NCBI RefSeq assembly: GCF_019703515.2
Contig: NC_059373.1
Span: forward strand, 14,588,281 to 14,652,280
Length of the DNA: 64,000 nucleotides
Direction: 5' to 3'
Origin: Myxocyprinus asiaticus
Taxonomy: Eukaryota > Chordata > Actinopteri > Cypriniformes > Catostomidae
In this document: positions 10,931 to 22,815 of the stretch, piece by piece
Numbering within the stretch: the stretch's first letter is position 1
Layout: each line of letters starts with the position of its first letter
The notes under the pieces: model-generated
What the model saw: the letters and a program-made list of their open reading frames with translations, nothing else
The model's database searches: none
What the model was told of the DNA's origin: nothing
Program-made: the position numbers and the translations under genes

Positions 10931-12145
10931 CATTTTGATACTGTGTAGGTTCTTCACTTGATGTCCAATGTAAAATGTGGTTACTCCAGCAAAAACGAGT
11001 TCACTGATGATCACTGATGTAAACTTTCTAATGCAGGACAAAATGGGTAAAAGTCAGTATGTCTTTTTGCACCACAAGTTGCTTAGCCGCTATTAAACTG
11101 CAGCATGAAAAGTGCAAGTTCAACATCAAAAGAACAATATTGTACTGCGCGCCAAGAGACCAAGCTAGACCACCAGACCACACTCTCTTAGCGAGCTGTG
11201 CATTTACAGAAAAACGTCTTCAAAAACATAAGATATGCTTAGCAGAGAGAGGAGGGATAAAAGTAGTTGTGCAAGACAGGAGGGGGGCAACTGAAGCAGA
11301 AGAATATAGAGAGTTGGAAGGACAAATCAGCACACAATGTGGCGACTTTATAATTAGCTGACAAAACTGACAAGCAATTGCATAGAGTGACTCAAGCATT
11401 AGATTAAAGTCCTTTCCATATTTAACACACAGCTCTATACGGCTGTCTGTGCTGAGTGGTAACCAGACTCCCGCAATCCACGCACACACATTCTGACGCC
11501 TGCCCTAATTGGTAATTATCCCCAAACTCTCCTCATGGGAAAGCGGTACTAATGAAAGTCTTTTAGTGCTGGCTCAGTAGGCCCAGGCAGTTCTCCATCA
11601 CTCCGCAGTTCCTCGATGGGACTGGTGAGGAAAGGAGCAGGGGATGCTGGTTCTCACGGGGCTAACATGGTTAGGCTGGCATTAGTGAGATTACCTATGC
11701 ACTTCTTAAAGATACTACAATGTGATACTGGCATGTAATGTTGCACTGTTAAGTCAGTAACAGTACAGGTACTGACACCTAACAGTAATTCTCAACTGGT
11801 TTTGCTTATATGTTACTTTTACATACAGATTTTACATTGGACATCAAGTAGTGACCCAAATCACAGTACCAAGATTGTATTTTGTTTAACCTGCATAGCT
11901 TTGTTCATGGTTTTCAAGGAAGAGGGTATGTCAAGCAACCTGTCCATTTTCCTGCCTAATTTGGCTGGTTTATACCAAGTGTCAGATGAAGTTGTGTCAA
12001 AATACAGTGAAGTTTCATAGGACGTCAACAACAAAAGACGTGGGAAGCATTTTCTCCTCCCATTTACAAGTTTTATTAGAAATGTTGACAGTAGAGATTC
12101 TTAGTGACAGAGATATTTCTTTACAATATGACTTTAAACTCAGGG
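10931..12145. other. no gene seen
   Basis: 10838-10930 is shared with 5945-6050 (see that entry). The rest, including 11330-11700, has mixed composition with no protein signature and no repeat I recognise. Confidence 0.4.
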
Positions 12146-12476
12146 TGTCACAGTCTGTCTCCCTCGTGTTCTTCAAGGACTCTTATTTTGAAGTTTTCCC
12201 CTGGACTACATCTCCCATAGTTCACTTCCCTCATCACTTCCATCTGCTCTTCATCATCCTCACCTGTATTCCATTCCCTCATTTAGTTCCTTGTGTATAA
12301 ATACCCTCTAGTTTTGTTCATTCATTGTCAGTCCTTGAAGTGTTACATTGTAAGGTTGAAGTGTTACGTTTAATGGTTTGTGATGTTTAGCTTTGTTTTG
12401 TTCCACTCCAGCATTTATAATTAAAAGATTGAAAGTATCTACTCCTATGTCTCCTCTCCAAGAACCCAATGTTACA
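12146..12476 (+). mobile_element. solo LTR (331 bp) with 5-bp target duplication
   Basis: It starts TGTCACAG and ends TGTTACA, the TG...CA ends of an LTR. CAGGG flanks both sides (12141-12145 and 12477-12481). Inside are the GGACTACATCTCCCAT block typical of fish gypsy LTRs as I know them, a TATA-like GTATAAATACC (12295-12305) and an ATTAAA near 12421 that may serve as the polyadenylation signal. No internal domain remains, which fits recombination between two LTRs. Confidence 0.8.
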
Positions 12477-12481
12477 CAGGG

Positions 12482-13639
12482 TACCCAGACACTGCCATGA
12501 TATGAGCCTCCTTTGAAACTGTACACTGTAAAAATGTTTTGTGAGGCAACCATAAAATGTGCTTCATGCAGTAACAAATATGGTTTTATTCAAGTCAAAA
12601 ATATTATGCAACATGACTTAACCTGACTGCATTAGGTTACACCAACAAAAGTCATTTTTAATAGCTAGAATGGTTAACTTGAAATAACCTCTGGAAAATT
12701 AAAATCAGCAGTTACACTTGTGAAAGAGCATGTGATTCATGTTGAGATGTCCTTGATCTTCATCCAGTTCTACAAGACAGATTTACAAACAGATGTGCAC
12801 TGCCCTGCAGTGTCATCAGAGGTCTTACAAGTTTATTCGCGCAAACACGCACTTGCAGACATCCATGACACGCTAATCACAGCCTTGCAAGCCATCGGGG
12901 CCCTATTTCTCTGACACAGCTCAGAGCCACCGCAGCATCCCTCTTTAATATATTTTAACCAGGCACAGACACATCCAAGCAGATTTCAAGCTATATGAGA
13001 TTATTTCTCATCCTCTCTTGCCCAGACCCCTCTCACTTTTCCCTACTCTGAAACTACCCCACCCCTTGTTCTTCCATAAGAGGGTGGGGGATTGATGCTC
13101 TTTGAGTTCACAGAAAGGGCAGAGAGCCCCAACAAACAGGCAGAAAGTTTCGCCCCGTCTCGCCTGAACATCTTAGTTTGAAGAAAGTTCGCTTTGACTT
13201 GTCAGTGGTACCCAAGCATACACTGAGATAAAAGAGCTTGTTGCATTTTGAGTCAGATAGTGCTTGCCAGTGCACTAAGATCCAATAACTCACTGTGTCT
13301 ACATTCCCTATGGTGTCTGGAAATTATTGAGAGGGATGTATCTTGTTCATCTTTTTCTAACCCTTTAGGAAATTCATGTTCATGCAACTTTAATGCATGA
13401 AAATGCATGTAACAGTGCCTTGCATGTAAATCAGAAAACATAAGTCTCCAGTAACAAGGCTACAGCTTTGGGCATATCTGCAACTCACACATTTTCTTAC
13501 ATGCTGAATTATTTGTGACCTCTGGGTGGATTTGATTTTTAAAAGAAGGTTTGGTCAGTAAAATTTACTCTGAAAACCTCTCTGACACTGTGTCCAAACA
13601 AGACAAGCACAACAAAACAACAAGTGATAAAATATCTTC
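12482..13639. other. no gene seen
   Basis: ACACTGTAAAAATG at 12524-12537 resembles the end of a common fish MITE, but no partner end was found. The rest is unrecognised. Confidence 0.4.
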
Positions 13640-13860
13640 TGTGTAAATCATGTTTTGTTCTAACCAGCCACAACAACAAATGATAAGACATTTTGTCAGT
13701 TGTTTGATTTCTGCTTCTGTGGCACTGTGCTGAATAGCTCCGCCCACACTGAACTCTCAATGGTCCAAAATTCTGCTCCGCATTGGTGTATATTACATTT
13801 AAAATATGTTCTGATTGGATGTGATTGTGTTTCGTCATGCACTATTTTCATTATGGACAA
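13640..13860. repeat. dispersed repeat (shared with 56020-56240)
   Basis: GTTTGATTTCTGCTTCTGTG, then GCTGAATAGCTCCGCCCA, then ATGTTCTGATTGGATG align in order with 56050-56240. Diverged, ends not defined, family unknown. Confidence 0.5.
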
Positions 13861-13983
13861 ATAAATTACTAGCCGTAAGAAAAATAAATGAATCGTCTTG
13901 CATATTCTGTTTAGGACACAGTGAAACAACAAAATAATGAATGAAAATAAATAAATAAATAAATAAACAACATTATACACACA

Positions 13984-16289
13984 CTAGGGTTTCAGTTAAC
14001 AGTGATTTTGATAATCAATTAATCTCTGATTATTTCTTCAATTAATTGATTAATCAGATAAAAAGGACACATTTTATTTACTGTATTTTATTCATTAAAA
14101 TGTATATATTAAAAACATACATGATTGTATGCTATACATAGTGTACAAAAAAGGTATAAAACATAAAATGTTACCATAAAAATGTGCATGTAGTTTTTAA
14201 AAATAATTAATTATTATAAAGTATTCACATAAGACTTCAAGCATTATATACAGTATACAGCCTATCGTATGTTAAAAGTGTATTTTATTTTATAATTCTA
14301 TATATATACCTTTATATTATAACTTTAGCTTTTTAAAAATGTCCAAATTCCACATTCTATTCTATGTTGCCCCTGCATAGATGCTGTAGTTGCATTTTTG
14401 TTAATTTGTTCAATATTTACAGTGTTTACATATTTACACGTTTATTCCACATTTTAAAAATGCATAATTTGTACTATTTACAAGTATTTACATTGTGTTA
14501 ATATAACATTATTATGTATTACAAATGCTAAAATTGTACTGTCTCTTTAAGAAAACTGGCAGTTCAGCAAGTCTCACAGACGTTTCAGTTGAGCGCACAT
14601 TAACGAGATGTGTGATTATTTTTACTTTTAGATAAACAACTCACTGTAAATTACAGAAATTACATTTTTAAAAAGCATTTATTCAATGAAAATGGATTGC
14701 GTGGACTCATCTTTGAGCACAGGTCTCTAGATCATATGTGATTAAACAGAGAATTTTGTGAAAACATTCTGTGGAAAGGTTTAACCAAAACTAGAGTTCA
14801 CCTTGTTAAAGCTGCACTACGTAACTTTGTGTTCTCTAGTGACATCTGTGGTTGAAACTTAAAATTGCAAGCAATTTGCGGAAGAACACATTACGTCAGT
14901 CGTGTTCTGGAACTGCTCTTCTGGCGGATGAATCTCCCAATTTGAGCTTACTTTGACATCGCCTGTGTGTGATCATGACTGGAGCCGGCGTCATATCATG
15001 CTATTTTCATGTTGTTATTATGTTATACAATTAAACATTTGAATCGGATATATTACTTGCTTTGATGAAGATAAACAATACTCTTATTATCATATTTGAA
15101 TTAATTTTACACTTAAATCCCTTTTCTGACACTACACTCAAAGAACTTTTAAAAGAGAACAGGGGGCTCTCCTCAGCCACCACCAATAGATCTTCATATG
15201 ATTAAAGTATTTTATCTACTATTAATGTTTGAATTGTACTACAATTTTCAATTTAAGAGGTTAAACTTGTGATATGGCTGATACGAGTTCAATAGAAGAC
15301 TTTATTATTTTTATACTATATTGTCCAGCCACTACAGTATTGTTCAGTTACTACAATAGAATGCCATACACACAATAACACCGTAAACTAAAAACATAAA
15401 ACGAGGATTCAGTAATAATGGGGGATAAAATATACTATACGATCGTGATTGGTTAACACAAGAGTAATGTTGGATTCATAAAAGCATGACAAGCAATATA
15501 AGCTTCAACATCCCCACCAGAAAACTATCCAAGCATTATAGCAGGTAAACAACTTCCCCTAACGGATAACAGATATACATCCATCCAGACTGCTGCAATG
15601 CTCTCCTGAACTGTGTGAATGTTACTGAACTGAGTTGAACAGTGTGGTTAGAATCTCCAGCCGGAACATGAGACAGCCAGCACTTCTTTCCTGTGTATGC
15701 GGACATGACGTAATGACGCAAGGACGAGTGTCATAAACCAGCGATTTTGCGCCAAATAGAAACCGACAGCTCAAAATACAAATCATTTTTATAGGCTTAC
15801 AGTAGTGAATTGGGGTAAGGTAAGGACATTGTTTTGAACACTGATTGTTGATGTACTCAGTCAATAATGGCAATTTGTTCATTTTTAACCAAAAAATCTT
15901 ACATAGTGCAGCATTAAATGTAACTATATCACACCTCAGTTAAAGTGATAAACACATTCGACAACTCTGGCGCACTGCAGTAACACAACATGGAGTGAAA
16001 AGATCTTGGTGCTAAACTAAATTCCTAGACGCAACAAATGGTTCACATTAAACTGTATGATCTTTTATGATCTTTGAGGAGAATAACATAAAGTGCTCCC
16101 ATGCCCTGGACAACATGAGTCATGTTTTTTCCACGTTTTATCATGCAAATACATTTTTCACAACTGTAAAGTGACATCACTGATGGAGTGTCTCTGTGCA
16201 GGCATATCTGACTAATCGATAATGAAATTTGTTGATTATTTTCATTACCAATTATTATTACGTTTATCGATTAGTTGTTCCAGCATTAG
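13984..16289. mobile_element. hAT-like element, 2.3 kb, non-coding
   Basis: The left end is CTAGGGTTTCAGTTAAC with GATAATCAATTAATC behind it. The right end is the inverted counterpart, CGATTAGTTGTTCCAGCATTAG. Flanks TACACACA (13976-13983) and CACACACA (16290-16297) match at 7 of 8 positions, but this is CA-rich and so weak evidence. No transposase frame remains. Positions 14810-15913 are a separate nested element. Confidence 0.6.
14810..15913. mobile_element. TTAA-inserted element nested in the hAT-like element
   Basis: Terminal inverted repeats AGCTGCACTACGTAA and TTACATAGTGCAGCA differ at two positions. TTAA flanks both ends (14806-14809, 15914-15917). 1104 bp long with no transposase frame. 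TTAA duplication is the piggyBac-type signature, though the ends are not the classic piggyBac sequence. Confidence 0.65.
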
Positions 16290-16297
16290 CACACACA

Positions 16298-18377
16298 ATG
16301 GAGAAGAAAGAAAATTGAGCCATTAGGTTACTTAAGCCATTGAGCCATTAAGTCAATTTGTAGGCCAAGCCAGAAGAGGTTCCCTGGAATTCCTAATGGG
16401 ATTTTAGAATAGCAGTTTTCAATTAATGAGTAAAATAAATTCTGTGAAGATAATTTAACATCTTGTTCTACAAAATAAATTACACATACCGTACCTCAAA
16501 CGTGAATGTTGAAACTGCTGTTTTTTAAAAATGCAAGTTGCTACATAAGGACTACAGCTGTCCAATTTGTCAAGCATGTAAACTTACATCCTTGTGGTTA
16601 TTGTAGTCATTATTTAGCAACTTTTTCCACAACAAAACACATAGTTAAAAAAATCCTAATTCTCTTCCAGGATTTAGGACTACAAACTGAAAAACTCTAT
16701 AAGACCGCCTTGTATTCAGTCATCTTAGCCAAAGAAGAGCAATATATCTCATCATAGACTTTATTACTAGCGTTAGCTTCCATGATGGAGGCTCAGATGA
16801 CTTGTGAAACGTCTTCGACAAATGGAACCAAGTGTGGTGGCTTTTTAAACACATATTACCTGATAACCAGTTAGTCTGTTGGCCTGTTTAGTGTTCAGTC
16901 GTGCTGATTTAGAGAGGACTGTTTTCTCAGCCTAAGGAAGAGTATTTATTCACTCATTCCTTTGAGCGTTAGCACTGATGTCTGCTAGCACTTTCCTATT
17001 GCTCTCCTGCAGAAACACACGGCAGGCATGAGTAGCCTGACATATACAACAATAACGAGAGTTCATAGTCTTCCCACGGGGAATTTGGGGCTTATTGTTG
17101 CTTGAGGCAGCCTATTTGATACTCGTCCATATTCTTTTTCACTTTCTGGGTGCAAGTGAACTGGCCTGTGGGGAATAAAGCACCGTCTCAATCAATGGAG
17201 GATTCTCTCTCCCAGCATGGTGTCATTTAGCTCATGTACCTTAAGCGTGATGCTTCTGTCGGACTAATATTTTAGGAATAGCTCAAAGAAGCTGCCGATG
17301 GATCATAACTCACCATGTAAACGGGAAGAAGATGAAATGGCCACTCTCACTTTGCGGTTGACTGGTTATCAAGCTAACATATCATGGTTTTATGACAGCA
17401 TTTAAAGTGTTTCAGGGTTGTGAGGACAAAACCAAGACTGCATATAAAGTGAGTTTTAAGTTTTGATTGAGTCTTCAAGCCAATACTGAGAAAAAAAAAA
17501 AAAAATGCCCTGGCAGTATTTATGCTATTTCATTCAAATCAAATGTGGGATATTCCTACTTGATATCTCTGACTTATGACCATATAGGCATTTCAATGCT
17601 TGGAAGATGGTATATAAGGAAACAAAATGGCAACACTGCCATTAGTTTTGCAGGTGTTTGATTGTAAAAAAAGAAGCCTCACAGAAACCAATTTGCTGAG
17701 GATAAACGATGCTATGCAATGCTTGCATTTGTTCTTCAGGTGTACAATGATCAACAGAGAGAATAATATTACAGTGTTTTGCATGTGTTTATGTTTTATT
17801 ATAACATAATGTAGGAACTTGCATGTACCGATACATTTTATATACTAAAAATGTAATATTTATCATTAGCAGTGCATGTCTTATTGCCACGTTGTGTATC
17901 CACTAATTTGTGCAAATAATTCCAGGCGCATGCACATTCTGCACGTTCAAAGATGAGCGGTTAGAAAAATCGGGCTGCGCACATTCAGTGCTCGAGTACT
18001 ATGCTGATGACAAGATTTGCGTCATGTGTCCTATATAAACATTCCTAGTATAATAATATGTGGCCAAATAATGACCACAATGGCCATCTATACAGGAAAC
18101 AATAGCCCACAGAGAACCCCTATGTTTACTTTTGCACCACAAACTGTGCTAATAAATTGAGTCTTTTTGAAACGCTAGAGCCATTTGCTGGTCCTCAGTA
18201 TTCCCAATTATGTTAAGCAGGCTGATTAAAGGATCTGTGACTCCCGGACAAAGGTAAACACATACCTGACTGATCATATGAATAACAGCCAACAGAACTG
18301 GGATGAATATTTTAGCATGTGCCAAGGAAAAGCTTTGTGTTTCATGGGTGGTGGTGAAAGCTTTGACAGGCCTTAAA
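16298..18377. other. no gene seen
   Basis: Short frames only. An A-run at 17491-17505. 17890-18070 has hAT-interior-like composition but no ends. 16980-17300 has mixed composition without recognised repeats. Confidence 0.4.
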
Positions 18378-18625
18378 AGATGGTTTACCCAAAAATTTAA
18401 ATTCTGTCAACATTTACTCTACCTAATGTTGTTCCAAAAGCACATGACTTTATTTCTTCCATGGAACACAGAAGGCAGAATGTCAGTCACCAATCACTCT
18501 CACTGCATCTTTTTTTCACTCCATACAATTAACGTACATTTTAACTGTGGCTGTCAGTCTCAAATATTTTGCCTAACATCTTCCTTTGTGTTCCACGAAA
18601 GAAAATCATACTCCCGTTTAATACT
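18378..18625. mobile_element. palindromic MITE copy
   Basis: The left arm starts AGATGGTTTACCCAAAAATT and runs through ATTTACTC and CATGGAACACAGAAGGC. The right arm is shorter: CCTAACATCTTCCTTTGTG and TTCCACGAAAGAAAATC. The right terminus is lost. Confidence 0.65.
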
Positions 18626-19377
18626 GTGCTTAAAGCCTTTATAATACCTCACCACTATGAGTGTTAAATATTCAATGGTATTTATAGTCATGCATTGTTC
18701 CAATGACATTGAAGCATGCAAACACAGATTTACAGCTATGTGATGAAATTTTGGCACACCAGCCAACAGTAGCCTAGTGATATATACAGGTGTTAAACTC
18801 TGACTTCATTAGCATGGATGTGAGGTACACGACACTTCTCAACTCCACACACACTGCCTCACACGCTATTTATAAATGAACAGTGGTGGGCGACAGTTGA
18901 CAATGGAAGCCCTTGAAGTGTACGGACGAGAGGGGTAACTTTAAATCGCTATGATGTAGCTGCTCATGTATGAAACCATGCTAATGCAGTTCATTCTACC
19001 TGGTGATCTCCCTGTGCACAACGCTCTGCCACTAAACTTATGAATATTTCATTGCAGTCACTCAAAAAAACATCTTCAGAGTCACAGATTAATACTGAAA
19101 GGGATCGCTGGATCGGGGAGGGCAGTGGTGTGTGAATATTTGCGTGTGTAAGTTAGTAAAGCGTAAGAGAATCTCTTGTTTTCCCCACATATACTGTATT
19201 TTTGTACTGGAGCATTGTATTTCATTAAAGGCTGTAAAATTGCTGTCGGCTTCTGGTAGTGCTAGCTGCCTCTTCAACCGCATTTCGGCTGCCCTCTGGG
19301 TTCATTCTAAAAATGATCTTTAAGGGTGTTAAAACATGCAGTTAGGCAAAATCTCTGCATCCACCAACATCTGACTC
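18626..19377. other. no recognised feature
   Basis: No coding or bounded repeat signature. Confidence 0.4.
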
Positions 19378-19380
19378 TAA

Positions 19381-19981
19381 AGGTGCGTCCCAAATCACAC
19401 ACTTCTGCACTATTCTATGCCATTGTGTATTGTAAGTAGTGTGAGTATGTTTACATTAAAAATGCAACAAAAAGAAGTGTAGGCTACTATAAGTACCCAG
19501 ATGATGCACTTCTTCACCCTTCAAAACGGAGTGTGGAAAGTTGGACACTTCATGCACTCAGTGCTCCCGACTTGCCGTTAGTAACGGAAGGGGCTGAGTT
19601 ACCTGCTGTGTTGCTGTTCTGACAAAACAATTGTAAATAATGGAGAATGTAGCAACTGGTGAAACTTCATTGAAGACAACACCTTGCAAATGTGAATTGA
19701 ATGCTTTACCATCACCTAAAGCTGTGTGAATATGTATACTGTATGAGATACAAGTGATGAACTGAGGTTAGCTAACATGCTAAAGCTAGCGGCAACACAT
19801 CAAATGCTTTTGAAACATCACTTCCATCAGCTGTGAAATGGCGAATGCTTCCATGAAGTAAAACAATGTTAAGTGTTCCATTTGGGACGATACTACATTT
19901 TTAAAATTCACACACTACATGGCTTAGTATATGTGCATAGTATATTTTGTTAGTGTATAGTGTGTCATTTGAGACACAGCT
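19381..19981. mobile_element. 601-bp MITE with TAA flanks
   Basis: Inverted ends AGGTGCGTCCCAAATCACAC and the counterpart GTGTCATTTGAGACACAGCT. TAA flanks both sides (19378-19380, 19982-19984), consistent with PIF/Harbinger-type 3-bp duplication but short enough to be chance. Additional subterminal CACTAC-type inverted blocks support the pairing. No ORF. Confidence 0.65.
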
Positions 19982-19984
19982 TAA

Positions 19985-20439
19985 ATTCTTATTGGATTAA
20001 CCATATTCAAAATCATTGTAAAATGACTATGAATGCACACCTGTGAATGCACATTCTATAATAATGAGGAAGGCTGGTATGTTGCTTGACAACTGTAAAC
20101 AGGCCTACAGTTAGGATAATGAACTATTTTACTTGCCGGAAGCATGGGTCAATGACATGACACTCATCTTTTGGTCTTTATCTAATTTTCACACAAAACA
20201 TTTATTTGAATACATCGAAAAGCTGAAATTCTTGATAAAAACAAATGTTGCCATAACTATTGTGGAATAATCTTTTATTGTTATTTCTTAAAAAAACATA
20301 AGCAGTGAAACAATTTAGCTATAAAATATCAATATTATATGTAAAATTTTTGTCCACCAAAGTCACCAATATGCAAGTAACTATTTTGTTTTCATGTGAA
20401 AAATAAACCATAAAACAGAGAGGACCCCTTTAGCCCCTT
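19985..20439. other. no recognised feature
   Basis: AT-rich, no bounded repeat or coding signature. Confidence 0.4.
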
Positions 20440-20787
20440 ATGACTGTATGTGAATGTACAAAGGTTCGTATTTGGATCAAACTAGGAAGCGGGAGCCGGG
20501 TGAACAATCCAAAGTAAGTCACTTTTAATCGCAACACTTTTCAGTGTACACAAACTTTGCTTTTTAGCTTAATAAAATAAACACAAAGATATGCTTTTCA
20601 GCAGTCACTTTAAAGATTCAGCTTCATCCTCTCTCTCTCTCTGGACTGGTTTGCCTCCTATCTCCCCCGACTCTCACTGTGAACATAGAAACTGTAATTA
20701 GTCACAATTCATCTCAGGTGGATGTGCTTACCAATTTATGTCTCCCCAGAGGGGTGCTCAACCACGCCCTCACCTCCACAGTGAGGT
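20440..20787 (-). repeat. LTR-like sequence, antisense
   Basis: Read on the minus strand it resembles the 3' LTR at 61230-61641 in layout: GTGAGGGCGTGG near the start, then CACCTGAGATGAATTG, then a GA-rich tract with CCAGAGAGAGAG, then TTTGTGTTTATTTTATTAA, then a CCGGCTCCC block. The ends and a target duplication could not be fixed. Probably a diverged gypsy solo LTR or fragment. Confidence 0.5.
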
Positions 20788-22815
20788 TTAAAAATAAATA
20801 AATAAATAAAATAATGCCTTTGACTTCATGGTTATAAAGTTTGAGATTTTTAAGTCATTAAAATGTTTTTTTTAGAAAATGCTATATAAGAACAGTATAA
20901 AACCAACATGGACACAATTAATGACATTTCTACGGACTTGACATGTGTGTTTTTAAAGATTTCTCTTTTCTTTTTTTCTTTTTTATCTCGGACAACCTTA
21001 TTTGTCAATGACCCCTTTTCCTGATTATTATTTATATTGAATTTGACTCTTTATGGAATTTTGGTGTATTATAATGTTGCTGTTATTGCCATTTTATAAA
21101 AGCAAGGTTGTAGGCACAATGTGTGGTAAAATCACTTTAATACACAGCATCTCATGGCTTATTGCTTAACACATTCTGCTGTGTCACCAGTTAGCATCTC
21201 AAGGAACATGCTGGCGCTAAAGCTAGCTAATTAGCGTAAGTGGACAAGTGAGGCAGATAATTCAAGGTCGATGCAATGGGGCGAGCAAAGAGAGGCTACT
21301 GTACATCATTAACACTGTCCCCACTCTCCCTGCTCTTGCTTTTGAGACCTCCTAAATAAATAACAGCCATGAAGTGCTGTCATGAGGGTCGGAAAAAGAA
21401 GACATGCTCCTCATCACACTCATTAAAAACCGGAATGTAAGATATTGCGTGCCAGATGGATATTCATTTTTCAGCATGTTCATGTCAGACATTAAGATAG
21501 AAAGATCACACGGCACAGATATCACATAACGTACACGCATGGACACACGCACATATTTCAAAAAGAGGCACAGGTGCAGGTTGGTCAAACTGAGAGTTTT
21601 GTAATTACAGATGTAATGTTGGCTCTAATTCAGAGTAATGTTCATTAAGAACACACTTTATTTTTAGCTCTAACATCACCACATGTGAACTCACTAATCA
21701 ATCTATGTTCCATGCAAGACTTCACTCATTTTTTTCCCCTATTCAGTGGTGTTTCACAGACTTCTAAAATGAGGAGTCATCTCTCTGAAAAACTGTATTC
21801 CATTTGATGTTTATATTGTTTCCGCATATGGTAAATGCATATGTAATGCAACACCATTTTCCATACTCTTATCAACATGATAACAATATTGTGATATATT
21901 TTTAACGTGGTATACCAAACTATTTATTAAAACCAAGTCTCATCAAAGTCTCTTACAGCTTATGCATTTGTAAACATTCTTGATATTGCTTACAAAATAA
22001 TCTCTACAATAATACAGTAGCAAGTGTAAGGAAATACAGTTATACCCAGTAAAGAGACAGTATTAACAATGATGAGCAAGAGTCAGAGTTGAAGTTTCAA
22101 TCAATTGAGAGAGAGTTTACTGAAGACAAAGTTCTCCACATCTCCAAAGGTAAAAGACAGAAACAGAAAATGAGTTGAGGATCTAACCTCAAACAAATTT
22201 AGATTACAGGAACAACAGTAATTATAGACATATGCAAATGAATTGACATCATCTCTCATGAGTACAGAGATCTGATAGGTTAAAAGTACAGACAATTTTA
22301 GAAATTTTACAAACACGACGTTCTGTTTAACAACATGAATGCAATCATTCAAAAGATTATATTTTAAAACACTAAATCAACTTGGTAAGCAGAAATGGGT
22401 CAGAGGTGAGTCTTCTCTTTAGATACACTGGCGTACGGTTCCTTTGACTTAGTCACATGATTCTCAAAACTACAAACAGATAACATAACCGGAATAAATG
22501 CACATGACTAAAAACGCTTTGATTACCTTTTCATTATAACAATTGCTAGTAAATGTTTCAACTCATCAATGGGCTGGAGAGACATGGGTAAATTCACCCC
22601 TTCAGAAGAATATTTTGTGTAGCTTTCATTTGTTACTTCTTTTTGGTCCATTAGTCAACAACTCTTCGGTAAAAACACTGCAGGTGTTTTTAAAATTGGT
22701 GCCTTTCGAGTTGTTTACATTGCAATTAGTCCATATATTTGAACCAGTTTGACCCATTTGTGCCAATTTGAAGAACTGTTGTGAAGATAACAGGCCAGCA
22801 TTATCACACTGACAA
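20788..22815. other. no gene seen
   Basis: An AAAT simple tract at 20790-20812. 21180-21345 has mixed composition with TAATTAG. Nothing coding recognised in the rest. Confidence 0.4.

Noticed and set aside
11059..11361. 100-codon plus-strand open frame
   Set aside because: No domain or homology recognised and no supporting splice or start context.
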